Positions 8,343 through 16,773 of a stretch of DNA of 22,636 bases are shown in pieces. Numbering within the stretch: the stretch's first letter is position 1; every line of letters starts with the position of its first letter. The position numbers and the translations under genes were made by a program. The notes below the pieces were generated by a model, which was not told the origin of the DNA, did not search any database, and worked only from the letters and a program-made list of their open reading frames with translations. Source of the DNA: a virus; IMG/VR virus record IMGVR_UViG_3300017751_000263, positions 1-22,636 of that record, one strand, 5' to 3'.

Positions 8343-11300
8343 TATATTATTGTTTTTCTATAGTGTGTCGTAACTGACCGTAAATTAAAATCTAAAAAAG
8401 AACTACCTGAAATTACTTGCTCTAGTTTTATACTTAAATGATTTCCTTTAAGTCTTTTTGTAACAAAAGTCGGAACTATTTGTTTGTTAATAACTACTTT
8501 GTCAATATCAGTTGCAGATAAGTCTAAAACTTCTTCAACGTCTATATCTGTACTATAAGCAAATTTAGTAAAAATTCCGCTAGCAGGATTTTCTTTTGTA
8601 TATACACTAATCTTATCATATGTTTTTAAAGAGTTAGGTTCTTCATTATTTATGATTTGCACATAAGGATTAGAGCCATTAGAACCATAAAAATTATTTA
8701 CAGAAGAACCTTTACCGTTAATGTATATTTTTTTTCTACCATCATCTACAAAAGTGTCTTGCATACCAACAGAATAATTATATCCTTCGTGGCTAATATT
8801 TACAAAACTTACATAACTTCTTTTGCTAGTAAATATTTCTAATTTTTCATTATATGATAAGTTTAAATTTTGAACCGCAGAACCATCATAATAAGATACA
8901 CTAAAGTTTATTTCATTTAAGAAATTATCATACATAATATCTATACCTCCAGCTGTAGAACCACTAGTAATTAATGAGCTATCATTTATACTTAAGTTCT
9001 TTATAGGGCTTAAAGGTTTAGTGCAATTTAAAATTTCAGATAAATTAATAACTGTTTTTGAGTTAGAAATTGTAATAGCACATATACTAGCATTTAATGC
9101 ATCTACCCAGTAGATACCTTTATCAGTACTAATAGCGTTATGAATGTGCTGGCTACCATGCTCTGTACTTAGATAATCATTTCTTTCTACAACGTTTCCT
9201 GTACCTACCGCAGATTGTATAGCAATAGCGGAGCCATCTTGTGATTGTATTAAAGCTCTAGTGTTTATAGATAAAACTGAAGTAGCTTTATCCTGTAGAC
9301 AATAAACAGTATCTTTTAGTTTAGATAAATTTTTAATAGGACCATAATTTCTGTCTACTTCAAAAGTTTCATTAGAATCAAAATTAGAAAAAGCATCGTT
9401 AGTTGCACCAGCTAATTTTATATTGGAAGCAGCTATAACATTACTTAAATCAGTTACATTAGGTATGTTAAAGTTTTTAGCTGGAAATGACTTAGTACTG
9501 TTTGTTGCTGAGTAAGAACTATCATAACTATAATCGTCTTCAAATTCTAACTTTGGCGTATTAGCGCCAGTAAATGTACCGCTTCGTAAATCTAAATTTA
9601 TACTAGACTCTACAGGGAACACTAACGCTTGAACTGTAAGCTTGTCTGTATCTGCTGCTACCGTTTCTTCATGATACTTACTTAAGGTAAACATGTTTAC
9701 ATATGTGTCACCACCAAAAACATGAAAGTCATATATATTTTTAGCTTTAGTAACTTCTTGATAAGAACCTGTAGAAATCCACCTTGTATTTAAAAAAGCT
9801 GATTCTGAATTACCGCCATACTGACCAGAGTTATTATCAAATTGTCTAATAATTTTTACATAGGACTTAGATGGAAGGAAATTACTTTTGTCAATTTTTT
9901 TTGTAGAAAAAGCATCACTAGAGGATGAGTAAATGTTACCATCTAAAGCAAAATCAAACTTATCATTCTCACCTAAACTTAATAATAAAGTTTTATTACC
10001 ATTTTGTATAAAACCACCATTATTTCTAACTAAATTGCTTTCTAGATTAATTGTTAGGTACTTGTATTTTGCGTCGTCTGTTGATTTTTCATAAACTACT
10101 GCTGAGTTTTGAAAAGAAACACTAGTTGATATTAAACTACTATCTACTATTTCACCCGCTTCTACAGTTTTTCCAAATGTTATAGGTTTTCTGTTTACTT
10201 GTGTACTTGCAGTGTAGTCTTGTTTTACTAAACCTTCACTAAGTTTATGATTTGTGGCATCGTTACAATGATACTTAGACACCATAGAGTTGTCTACAAG
10301 AAATGGTAGGCTCGGTGCTACAGTGTATGATATTTTAGGGGTTATACCATACAACACATAGCTAGTGTTTACTTGTGTGCTAGCGCTATCATTAGCCCAA
10401 TATATTCTATCGGTATTTGTAGCGTTACTATCATAAAGTTGATTATAATCATTAGGTCTAAGTACTCTATCACACTGAAGGTGATTACATATTTTCAACT
10501 CATCAGTACCACTGGCAGTGTAATTAAGCCTGTCAAATATTACTTCAGGAGAATCTACAGTATATACTGGAGCTAACCCCGCATTTCCTTGCGTATAGTT
10601 ACTAGTAGTGCTAGAAGGGTTAGGAGAAAAAACAGCAATCTTGTCAAGGCCTAATTTATTCTGCATAGTAAGATTATCAGAATGGTCTGCATACTGTAAG
10701 GTGGTATTTAAAAGCCCAGCTGTTACTACTCTTCTATCAGAGTCATTTCTTTCAGCTCTTACTATATCAAAACCTGACACTTTTTCTCTAGTACTAGGTG
10801 ATAATATTACTTCAACCCTTAAATGTAATATGTATCCATTACCTGCTTCGTCTTTTAAAATATATTTGTTCGGATAACCACTTGAGCCTCCGCCATGCAC
10901 TATATTTGTTGCACTACTATTAAAATGCCTATAGTCATCTTCTATAGATGGCATTCTTAAATCACCAATTGTGTAAGTAAATGTTGGGTTTCCTGTACGG
11001 TCATAAAATTGAATACCAAATCTATAAACTTCATCACGCATGTAACCTACATATTGCTCTGCAAAAATCGGGCTTTTATAATTATTATACTCATTTCCTT
11101 TTTCACTTTTAGGAAAAGACCCATAATAAGGCACGCCAGCTTTATTTCTATCAGTACCCCCTTGTTCTGAATATCTTAAAAGACTTATTTCGTCTAAATC
11201 AAAAGGTTTCAGTCTGTAACTAACCCTTACAGAGTCGCTACCTTCTATATCATTATATCTGTAAGCATAGCCGTTAAAAAAACCATTACTTTCAGCTCCT

Positions 11301-13162
11301 AATACTGGTTGATGAGTGTTTGCACCCCCATAAGTAAATCTATAAGCCCCTTTATCGGAACTGTCAGGAACATCTTGAGCATGAACAATAGGGTGTCTAT
11401 ACAAGTCTGGGTTATATAAACTTGGGTTTACGTAACCCGTATATGTAACATAATCACCGCTACCTATAGTAGCGTCATTCCAACTTTCACTTGTTATAGA
11501 ATCAGTTGTCTTACCCATATAGAATTCGTGGTCATAAGACTTTACTTTAAATATCTCTGGACTAGAAAATAAATTTTCACTTTGACTTTTCAAGTTACCT
11601 GCAAAAAGCCTGTTATCTTTAATACACAATGTTTGTGCTATATCCCAAACATTATCCCTACTTAGTATTTCTTCTGCAGTCACCACTGTAGCTGGCTCAC
11701 TACCTGTGTGGACAATAGTCATAGAGCCTGACTCAGTAATGCTTTCAGTTTTTATACTATAAAACACAGCACTACCTTGATTGTCTAGGTAGTGTATACC
11801 TATCAACTCTATTTCATCAAAATTTGTATCAATCCCAGATAGAGAAAAAACTACATTTTTATTTGAATTATCTGCTATATTACCTCCTACTACAGTATTA
11901 ATTAGCCCACCATAATTGGTTTTAGCTAAAGGTATTGGGTTTGTTATAGGGGAAGTAGATGATTTACCACCTGAAGATGTCGTCAACCTATAGCAATAAG
12001 ACCAAGAACCGCAATTTATACTACCACCAACATTTACCGATTCTACAGTTAAAATTGGCAGTGTATTTCTAGGAAATAAATTAAAATCATCTGTTTCATT
12101 ATACAATGAAATGTCGTATAAAGAAGATTCTAAATTAAAAGTTCTTACGGGGTTTACACCATCCGTCCAATACAGTCTTTTAAAGCTTTCGTTTTCTTCA
12201 ATTTTTACTATAAATAATTTAGTAGTATTTGAAGCAATACCTATATTACCGTGTATAACTGGTACTATTTCTGTTATTGCACCAGACGAATCTGTAATTA
12301 ATTTAACTATAGCTTGCTCTGTAGAGCTTACATAGCAAATAGCAGATATAAACCCTGTAAAAGAAGAAAATCCTAAAGGTTGTAATGCTCTAGTAAAACT
12401 TACACTTGAAAAAGTATCAGAACTATTAGTGTTTGGTGAACAAGAAACTCCAGAGTAACTTCCTTCAGCGGTGTCACCCCAAGTAGTAATAACATCAACA
12501 GCTGCACCATCAAACGGTGTAATGCTATTATCTTTTGGGGTAAAGTATAAATTTAAAGTAGTAGTGGTCGTAGCAGTAACTTTCTGTACTATAGTAATAT
12601 TAAATGCTGCTGTAAATACACTATCTTTTTTAAGTAATTCAGCAGAAAATAATATTGCTTCATCATTAGTGTATATAGGTGTGTCGCCTGATTTAGGTCT
12701 ATCTTGACTACTAAACTCAACAGAAGTTGTATCTAAGCTAGACTCCGTAGTGTCTATTTGTATAAAATCACTACCATTAGAAAATGCAAAGTATGAACCG
12801 TTGGCTTTTTTAAATTTAAATTTTATGGTCCGTAAATAATTACCTGCAGTTGATGTTGGATTACCGCTACCTGTCCATGCAGAACTATTGTTTTCGTAAA
12901 GCCAGCTTTTACCGCTATCATTTGTTGCAGGGCTTAAATAAAATACAGATAAATCTAATGTGTCTGCTAATAGATTACCTTTTAAATTTTGTAAAGATGC
13001 AAAATCAGCATCTTTAGAATCTAAATTTACATTTAAGGCATCTGAATACTGGTCATTACCTATAAGTGAAGGGTCTACGTCAGTATTCAACCCTTTAAAA
13101 AATACGTTAGGTTTTTTACTTCCTCCTAGTTCAGCTAACTGTTCTCTTAATGTTTTTGCCAT
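8342..13162 (-). CDS. Muzzle/tail stabilization-type protein, crAss-like (1606 aa)
   Basis: This is the largest complete gene in the window. Residues 18-63 hold the pattern KGLNTDVDPSLI, then QYSDALNVNLDS, then LQNLKGN, which I associate with the crAss-like stabilization/muzzle family, whose N-terminus typically states that a fixed set of features is declared from an initial list of points. The rest is rich in Ser, Thr, Asn and Tyr with short alternating hydrophobic stretches, typical of a beta-rich tail protein, and it ends in DFNLRSVTTHYRKT. In the crAss-like virion such a protein forms the distal part of the short tail, below the ring proteins. The gene starts three bases after the stop of a tail-tubular-like gene, the expected neighbour, and its stop overlaps the next ATG. 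Family assignment is by pattern only; a receptor-binding or fibre role for part of it is possible. Confidence 0.85.
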   Translation of the reverse strand: MAKTLREQLAELGGSKKPNVFFKGLNTDVDPSLIGNDQYSDALNVNLDSKDADFASLQNLKGNLLADTLDLSVFYLSPATNDSGKSWLYENNSSAWTGSGNPTSTAGNYLRTIKFKFKKANGSYFAFSNGSDFIQIDTTESSLDTTSVEFSSQDRPKSGDTPIYTNDEAILFSAELLKKDSVFTAAFNITIVQKVTATTTTTLNLYFTPKDNSITPFDGAAVDVITTWGDTAEGSYSGVSCSPNTNSSDTFSSVSFTRALQPLGFSSFTGFISAICYVSSTEQAIVKLITDSSGAITEIVPVIHGNIGIASNTTKLFIVKIEENESFKRLYWTDGVNPVRTFNLESSLYDISLYNETDDFNLFPRNTLPILTVESVNVGGSINCGSWSYCYRLTTSSGGKSSTSPITNPIPLAKTNYGGLINTVVGGNIADNSNKNVVFSLSGIDTNFDEIELIGIHYLDNQGSAVFYSIKTESITESGSMTIVHTGSEPATVVTAEEILSRDNVWDIAQTLCIKDNRLFAGNLKSQSENLFSSPEIFKVKSYDHEFYMGKTTDSITSESWNDATIGSGDYVTYTGYVNPSLYNPDLYRHPIVHAQDVPDSSDKGAYRFTYGGANTHQPVLGAESNGFFNGYAYRYNDIEGSDSVRVSYRLKPFDLDEISLLRYSEQGGTDRNKAGVPYYGSFPKSEKGNEYNNYKSPIFAEQYVGYMRDEVYRFGIQFYDRTGNPTFTYTIGDLRMPSIEDDYRHFNSSATNIVHGGGSSGYPNKYILKDEAGNGYILHLRVEVILSPSTREKVSGFDIVRAERNDSDRRVVTAGLLNTTLQYADHSDNLTMQNKLGLDKIAVFSPNPSSTTSNYTQGNAGLAPVYTVDSPEVIFDRLNYTASGTDELKICNHLQCDRVLRPNDYNQLYDSNATNTDRIYWANDSASTQVNTSYVLYGITPKISYTVAPSLPFLVDNSMVSKYHCNDATNHKLSEGLVKQDYTASTQVNRKPITFGKTVEAGEIVDSSLISTSVSFQNSAVVYEKSTDDAKYKYLTINLESNLVRNNGGFIQNGNKTLLLSLGENDKFDFALDGNIYSSSSDAFSTKKIDKSNFLPSKSYVKIIRQFDNNSGQYGGNSESAFLNTRWISTGSYQEVTKAKNIYDFHVFGGDTYVNMFTLSKYHEETVAADTDKLTVQALVFPVESSINLDLRSGTFTGANTPKLEFEDDYSYDSSYSATNSTKSFPAKNFNIPNVTDLSNVIAASNIKLAGATNDAFSNFDSNETFEVDRNYGPIKNLSKLKDTVYCLQDKATSVLSINTRALIQSQDGSAIAIQSAVGTGNVVERNDYLSTEHGSQHIHNAISTDKGIYWVDALNASICAITISNSKTVINLSEILNCTKPLSPIKNLSINDSSLITSGSTAGGIDIMYDNFLNEINFSVSYYDGSAVQNLNLSYNEKLEIFTSKRSYVSFVNISHEGYNYSVGMQDTFVDDGRKKIYINGKGSSVNNFYGSNGSNPYVQIINNEEPNSLKTYDKISVYTKENPASGIFTKFAYSTDIDVEEVLDLSATDIDKVVINKQIVPTFVTKRLKGNHLSIKLEQVISGSSFLDFNLRSVTTHYRKTII

Positions 13163-13165
13163 GTT

Positions 13166-13795
13166 TTAGTATCTAGGTACGTGTGGGACTAAGCTATTCC
13201 AGTATTTAGATATAGCTCTCATTTCGCTTCTGTTAGGCATGTTATCATTACCTCTGGCTTGCGCACAAAGCCTAAACCAATCGCGTTTTAAATCATCGTA
13301 TATATACTTAGGAAGCTTTTGATTGTAATAATCTTTTGCTTTGTATTTATACATTAAGTAAGCAGATACAGCGTCCTCATGATTTGCTTCAATTGTAGGA
13401 AATCCTTCAGCATCTGTATCTATTGCTGTATAAGAAATGTCTATAGATGTGTCACTTACCTCTGGAAATCTAACAAACCCATTAGACATGTAATAAGTGT
13501 TGTGGCCTATACCTTGTGTGTTTGTTTCTTTGAAAGGTCTTTGCTCCATTTCATAGTAACGATTATTGGCATTTTTTATATCTATTAACTCTATAAAGTC
13601 TGCTGGCAAAGCGGCTTGCTTGTTATTAATAGTTAAAGAAGCTTCCTTAACTACAAATGTTTTTAATGAACCTATTTTTTTTTCTGCTTCAAAAGCCCAC
13701 TCTACAAAATTATTAAACTCAGACGCAGCATTTTGCACGCCTAAGTTTCTAATAACAGATTGAACAACTTGTTTAACACTTATCCTGGGTTGCAT
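13166..13795 (-). CDS. Tail-tubular/ring-type connector protein (209 aa), R1-like candidate
   Basis: The protein starts with a helical section (VKQVVQSVIRNLGV, then FNNFVEWAFEAEKKIG), continues with LPADFIELIDI at 63-73, a Tyr-rich beta section, and IEANHEDAVSAYLMYKYKAK at 135-154 leading to a long helix. This helix-beta-helix layout and the LPaDFiel and HedAV.AYlmYK patterns match the P22 gp4/tail-tubular type connectors of crAss-like phages, where the corresponding gene sits directly upstream of the muzzle/stabilization gene, as here. Such a protein would form a dodecameric ring under the portal, linking the head to the tail. The ATG follows the TAG of the IHF-like gene by one base, and the muzzle gene starts three bases after its own stop. 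The function is inferred from layout and position. Confidence 0.85.
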   Translation of the reverse strand: MQPRISVKQVVQSVIRNLGVQNAASEFNNFVEWAFEAEKKIGSLKTFVVKEASLTINNKQAALPADFIELIDIKNANNRYYEMEQRPFKETNTQGIGHNTYYMSNGFVRFPEVSDTSIDISYTAIDTDAEGFPTIEANHEDAVSAYLMYKYKAKDYYNQKLPKYIYDDLKRDWFRLCAQARGNDNMPNRSEMRAISKYWNSLVPHVPRY

Positions 13796-13796
13796 A

Positions 13797-14219
13797 CTAG
13801 TAATCTTTTACTTCGTTAATTAACTTCTTAAATTTATTTAAAGGCAATATTTTATACCTTTTGTAAGTTGTTGGTCGCTCCCACACTAATTTATTATAAT
13901 AATCATCTAAGATAGGAACTTTATACTTTACTAGCTGCCCTTGTTTTTCAGACTCTTGCATGTCTATACGTACATGAAAAGGTCTTTTGTGTTGCTCTTT
14001 TTTAATATACACTTTACCTAAATTATATGGTAGTGTAAATTTTTCTCTTTCTATAGCTACTTGGTTCATTAAGATTCTTAAGAAACAAGTAATTACTTTA
14101 TAATACGTAGAATACGATACTCTTTTATTGTTAATAGTTAGCGTGGACTTAATTGAATTGTACACATCTTTTAGTGCCACGTATTTACTTTTATACTTCC
14201 TTAGATTTAGTTTTTTCAT
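13797..14219 (-). CDS. IHF/HU-like small basic protein in the neck gene cluster (140 aa)
   Basis: The start chosen is the ATG at 14217-14219, giving MKKLNLRKYKSKY and a 29-base overlap with the gene upstream. A longer form from 14279 would overlap by 89 bases and add a Leu/Ile/Gln-rich leader (FYYTICLLTLQTIKQ) that reads as a shadow of the upstream gene. Residues 35-75 follow the core of the IHF/HU fold: a helix (YSTYYKVITCFLRILMNQV), then KFTLPYNLGKVYIKK, comparable to the V.LPGfGtF.v strand turn of HU. A basic Trp/Tyr/Lys-rich tail follows (LVWERPTTYKRYKILPLNKF). crAss-like phages are known to keep an IHF-like gene in exactly this block, where it may be a virion component rather than a DNA-bending regulator. 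It is the only gene in the window ending in TAG. The fold match is distant and needs structure prediction. Confidence 0.78.
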   Translation of the reverse strand: MKKLNLRKYKSKYVALKDVYNSIKSTLTINNKRVSYSTYYKVITCFLRILMNQVAIEREKFTLPYNLGKVYIKKEQHKRPFHVRIDMQESEKQGQLVKYKVPILDDYYNKLVWERPTTYKRYKILPLNKFKKLINEVKDY

Positions 14220-14835
14220 CTGTTTGATTGTTTGGAGTGTCAGCAGACAGATTGTATAATAAAACAATTTCTTTTGCAATTATTTCTTGTGTCAGTATAC
14301 TAATCAACTCGCTAGGTATCGGATACTCTGTTGTGTCATCATCTACGTAGCTACTAACTTGCGTAGGGTTACTAAACACCCCTTTTATTTCTAATGTACC
14401 ACCAGAAGCAGGGGAATCCCCTTCAAATACATATATTCTGTTAGATGTTATGCTTGCATACTTTTTTGTAGTGTTACGCATAAATCTAGACTCTTGTATA
14501 AAATTCCTATCGTGGTCTTGCACAAGAGCGAGTAACTCCATAGAGGCGTCTACACTTGTTGAATCCCTAAAAGCTATACTTCGTATTGCTCTGTTGTTAT
14601 TAAAGCCTACAAAAGGCTTGTATTCGTATCCTGCGCTACTTAAAGAAGTAACATCTAACTGATAACAAGCTTCTGATGTTTTTCTACCATTGTCAGTATA
14701 CTTCATAAGAAGCTCTGCACGCTTTACATGAATCATTTGTTTTACCTGCCTAAGAGATAAATTAGAATCATCTGACCCTACACCGCCTTCTACGATGTTT
14801 TTAATGTTGTACGCTATTTCGTTTAATGTTGCCAT
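14191..14835 (-). CDS. Putative neck/ring connector protein (214 aa)
   Basis: The sequence opens with ATLNEIAYNIKNIVEGG followed by SDDSNLSLRQVKQMIHVKRAEL, two helices with a Gly/Asp loop, a pattern I associate with structural proteins of Bacteroidota phages. The centre is beta-rich, and 171-205 read YPIPSELISILTQEIIAKEI and a polar tail. This helix/beta/helix plan, size and position match the small ring proteins stacked below the portal in crAss-like virions. The gene follows a terminator-like hairpin, and its ATG has an A/T-rich leader (AAATTATATAAG) with no Shine-Dalgarno sequence. Its 3' end overlaps the IHF-like gene by 29 bases. Assignment to a particular ring is not possible from sequence alone. 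Confidence 0.85.
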   Translation of the reverse strand: MATLNEIAYNIKNIVEGGVGSDDSNLSLRQVKQMIHVKRAELLMKYTDNGRKTSEACYQLDVTSLSSAGYEYKPFVGFNNNRAIRSIAFRDSTSVDASMELLALVQDHDRNFIQESRFMRNTTKKYASITSNRIYVFEGDSPASGGTLEIKGVFSNPTQVSSYVDDDTTEYPIPSELISILTQEIIAKEIVLLYNLSADTPNNQTDEKTKSKEV

Positions 14836-14849
14836 CTTATATAATTTTT

Positions 14850-14892
14850 AAAAAAAAGAAAGAGCAGTGCAGCGAACACCACAACTGCTCTT
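14850..14892 (-). terminator. Intrinsic terminator after the 211-aa connector gene
   Basis: On the minus strand a perfect 9-base stem (AAGAGCAGT pairing with ACTGCTCTT) encloses a 15-base loop and is followed within two bases by eight T residues. It lies in the 83-base gap after the gene ending at 14919 and before the gene starting at 14835. Reading in the direction of transcription, it would end or attenuate messages coming from the head genes. Confidence 0.75.
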
Positions 14893-14918
14893 CCAAAGCA
14901 AGGGAGCAAAAAGCACCG

Positions 14919-15554
14919 TTATTTGCCTCCACCTAATACTTTATTTCTTTCTAAGACCTCTGCTTGCATTAACGCATATCTTGGGTCTCCTAAAGTTTGT
15001 AGTACTTTACGTGCGGCAATTTGAGCTATTTCTTCATATGTATGCTCAGATAAATGAGTAAACGTACTTGTATATCGCAGGTACGTAATATCTACCTTAG
15101 TTGATGAAGTAAACCCTACAAATTTTAAACTACCACCTTCTTGAAAAACAACAGGGTTGTTGGCATCTGCTTTATTAAAAGGGTCATTAGTATAAGCTGA
15201 ATAATCAGATAACTGAATAACTTTTACAGATGTTGTAGGTGACTCTGCTAACCTTGCTGATAATAATCTATAATATATTGGGTCAGTAGCAGCACTATTT
15301 AATGTAGAAACTGTTTGTGTAAAATTATTACTAGAATCTAACGTAATTTGTTCTGTTAGCACAAGTTTTTCTAATTTTTCTCGTGCATCTTGGTCAACCT
15401 CAAAAATAGTATAGTATTGTTGCAAAAACTCATCAACAGCCATTTCTATATACTCCGTAAGCTGCGTATTAGAAAAATAAGCCGTGTCTTCACGGTCTAT
15501 TATCTGACGAATCCTATCTCGTATATTATCTTCAGTTGTTAATGCTAATGTCAT
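14919..15554 (-). CDS. Putative neck/ring connector protein (211 aa)
   Basis: The N-terminus (DNIRDRIRQIIDRED, then YFSNTQLTEYIEMAVDEFLQQYY) is a pair of amphipathic helices, and the C-terminal third (LSEHTYEEIAQIAARKVLQT at 168-187, then LGDPRYALMQAEVLERNK) is again helical, with a beta-rich middle. The ends resemble the head-tail adaptor (gp6/gp4-like) helical bundle in which subunits pack into a ring beneath the portal. A ring protein of a crAss-like neck is the best guess; a head-completion protein is the alternative. It ends with a Gly-rich tail. The upstream gene ends three bases before the ATG, so translation is probably coupled, and the gene is followed by an intrinsic terminator. The assignment rests on layout and position, not a sequence match I can name. 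Confidence 0.82.
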   Translation of the reverse strand: MTLALTTEDNIRDRIRQIIDREDTAYFSNTQLTEYIEMAVDEFLQQYYTIFEVDQDAREKLEKLVLTEQITLDSSNNFTQTVSTLNSAATDPIYYRLLSARLAESPTTSVKVIQLSDYSAYTNDPFNKADANNPVVFQEGGSLKFVGFTSSTKVDITYLRYTSTFTHLSEHTYEEIAQIAARKVLQTLGDPRYALMQAEVLERNKVLGGGK

Positions 15555-15557
15555 TTA

Positions 15558-16223
15558 TTAAGCTTTTACTTTTTTACTTTTAGGCGCTTCTCCACGAAGC
15601 TCATGTTTAATTAAAGCAAAAACATCTTTGTTTTCTTTTAACCAAACAATAACCTGTTCTTCGTTAGTTCCGATAGCCTGTTTTCCGTACATAAAAGTAC
15701 TATTTTTATAAGTAAGATTTTTTGACTTAAGTGCGTCTACAATAAATACTCTGTAGTCTTTTTCTGGGTCAAAATGTAATTCCATAAATTTATCTGGAGC
15801 ATCTTGAGCAACCTTAATGATTTTAGCTCTGAGAACATCCGTATCAGAGTTCATATTCATTTTGGTTAGTTTTGCAAAATCAACCACATCTTTTACGTTC
15901 ATTTTTGCAGCTTCAATAATAGCCTGCGCACTATTTAAAGTTTCCGCAGTTTCTATTTTCTCTTTCTCTACAATATCTTCTCTAGTCCACGCAACTAAAA
16001 CATCAGGGTGTGACTTAAGCCACTTGTCTAGAATAACGTCGTTTTCAACTTCTTTACTTAAAACAAACGAAGCGCTTCTAACTGTATGTGAGCGCTCTAA
16101 GCCATTTACATCTAAAAGTGTTTGTATTCTACCTTGTCTGTCTTTGTACTGCGAACCAAACTGCATTCTGTGTAGTTTAGTTTTGGTTTTGTGTGTGTAC
16201 ACAATTAAATTCTTGTTCTCCAT
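15558..16223 (-). CDS. Unrecognised phage structural-region protein (221 aa)
   Basis: I do not recognise the family. Residues 1-60 contain many basic and polar residues (HKTKTKLHRMQFGSQYKDRQGRIQ), the middle (80-130) is a Lys/Glu/Ala-rich helix, and the C-terminus is a short basic tail (SKKVKA). KWLKSHPDV and VIVWLKENKDVFAL are each short amphipathic segments; they look alike (hydrophobic, then WLK, then charged) and may mark two related subdomains, which I cannot confirm. There is no membrane segment or signal peptide. The gene begins after the strong terminator at 16246-16273 with the A-rich leader GTAAAAAAGCAAGAAAA, so it may have its own promoter or be read by terminator leak-through. Position between capsid and connector genes suggests a head or neck role. 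Confidence 0.82.
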   Translation of the reverse strand: MENKNLIVYTHKTKTKLHRMQFGSQYKDRQGRIQTLLDVNGLERSHTVRSASFVLSKEVENDVILDKWLKSHPDVLVAWTREDIVEKEKIETAETLNSAQAIIEAAKMNVKDVVDFAKLTKMNMNSDTDVLRAKIIKVAQDAPDKFMELHFDPEKDYRVFIVDALKSKNLTYKNSTFMYGKQAIGTNEEQVIVWLKENKDVFALIKHELRGEAPKSKKVKA

Positions 16224-16245
16224 TTTTCTTGCTTTTTTACTAGTT

Positions 16246-16273
16246 AAAAAACACCCCCTCCGAAGAGGGGATG
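16246..16273 (-). terminator. Strong intrinsic terminator after the head genes, TTCG loop
   Basis: On the minus strand CATCCCCTC pairs with GAGGGGGTG over nine base pairs (one T-G wobble) around a TTCG tetraloop closed by C-G, an especially stable hairpin, directly followed by TTTTTT. It lies 20 bases downstream of the decoration-like gene and upstream of the ATG at 16223. It is the clearest RNA-level signal in the window and would insulate the highly expressed head genes from the neck genes. Confidence 0.88.
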
Positions 16274-16292
16274 AATATTATTGAATAATTAA

Positions 16293-16754
16293 TTATCCAT
16301 TTAATGTAATCGAACCAACAGCAGATTGGTGAGCAAATGCATACCAATTAGTACCGTCACATAACAATTCAATTACTTCTCCACCAACAGCAGCAGTTTC
16401 AATGATAACAAAATCAGCAGCAGTGTTAGTAGCTCCGTCTGCAGAAGCATCAGCGTTTGTAAGACCAACTATAGTATCTGCAACAGCAGAAGCAATTTTT
16501 AAGTCACCACTTCCAGAAGGAGATGCAGCAACTACAAATTTAAAGTTAAGTCCAGCTTTTGCAGCAGGCAGAGTTACAGTTTTGTCCGAGCTACCAGTCA
16601 TAGTAACTAAGACAGTTGAGCCTGACTCCTCTTCGATAAGAGTTTTATCAGTAGCTCCTTGAGAGATTACATTAATCAATGTACCTCTAGAACGCTTCAG
16701 GTAGTTACCTGCTGCACTCTTTTCATATTCCGCTAAATATTTTTCTTCAGCCAT
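16293..16754 (-). CDS. Putative capsid decoration/auxiliary protein (153 aa)
   Basis: The N-terminus is short and basic (YLKRSRGTLINV, 19-30) and the rest is a beta-rich, Ala/Gly/Ser/Thr-rich domain. Its pattern (VTLPAAKAGLNFKFVVA at 60-76, then DTIVGL, then EVIELLCDGTNWYAF at 126-140) resembles the small beta-domain proteins found beside capsid genes in many aquatic phages, thought to decorate the capsid or form head fibres. It begins about 20 bases after the capsid gene stop and is followed by a strong terminator, so it is probably expressed from the same message at high level. Codon choice is less AT-biased than in the neck and tail genes, as in the capsid gene. The decoration role is inference from position and composition. 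Confidence 0.83.
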   Translation of the reverse strand: MAEEKYLAEYEKSAAGNYLKRSRGTLINVISQGATDKTLIEEESGSTVLVTMTGSSDKTVTLPAAKAGLNFKFVVAASPSGSGDLKIASAVADTIVGLTNADASADGATNTAADFVIIETAAVGGEVIELLCDGTNWYAFAHQSAVGSITLNG

Positions 16755-16773
16755 TTTTTCTACTTTTTAAAAA

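Noticed and set aside
14220-14279. A longer start for the IHF-like gene, adding 20 residues.
   Set aside because: It would overlap the upstream gene by 89 bases, and the added residues do not resemble the IHF family; the ATG at 14217-14219 suits the HU-like length better.
15817-16284. A 155-residue plus-strand reading frame opposite the 221-aa gene, hydrophobic in places.
   Set aside because: The hydrophobic pattern is a mirror of the Lys/Glu-rich helix on the coding strand, and the frame runs through the terminator.
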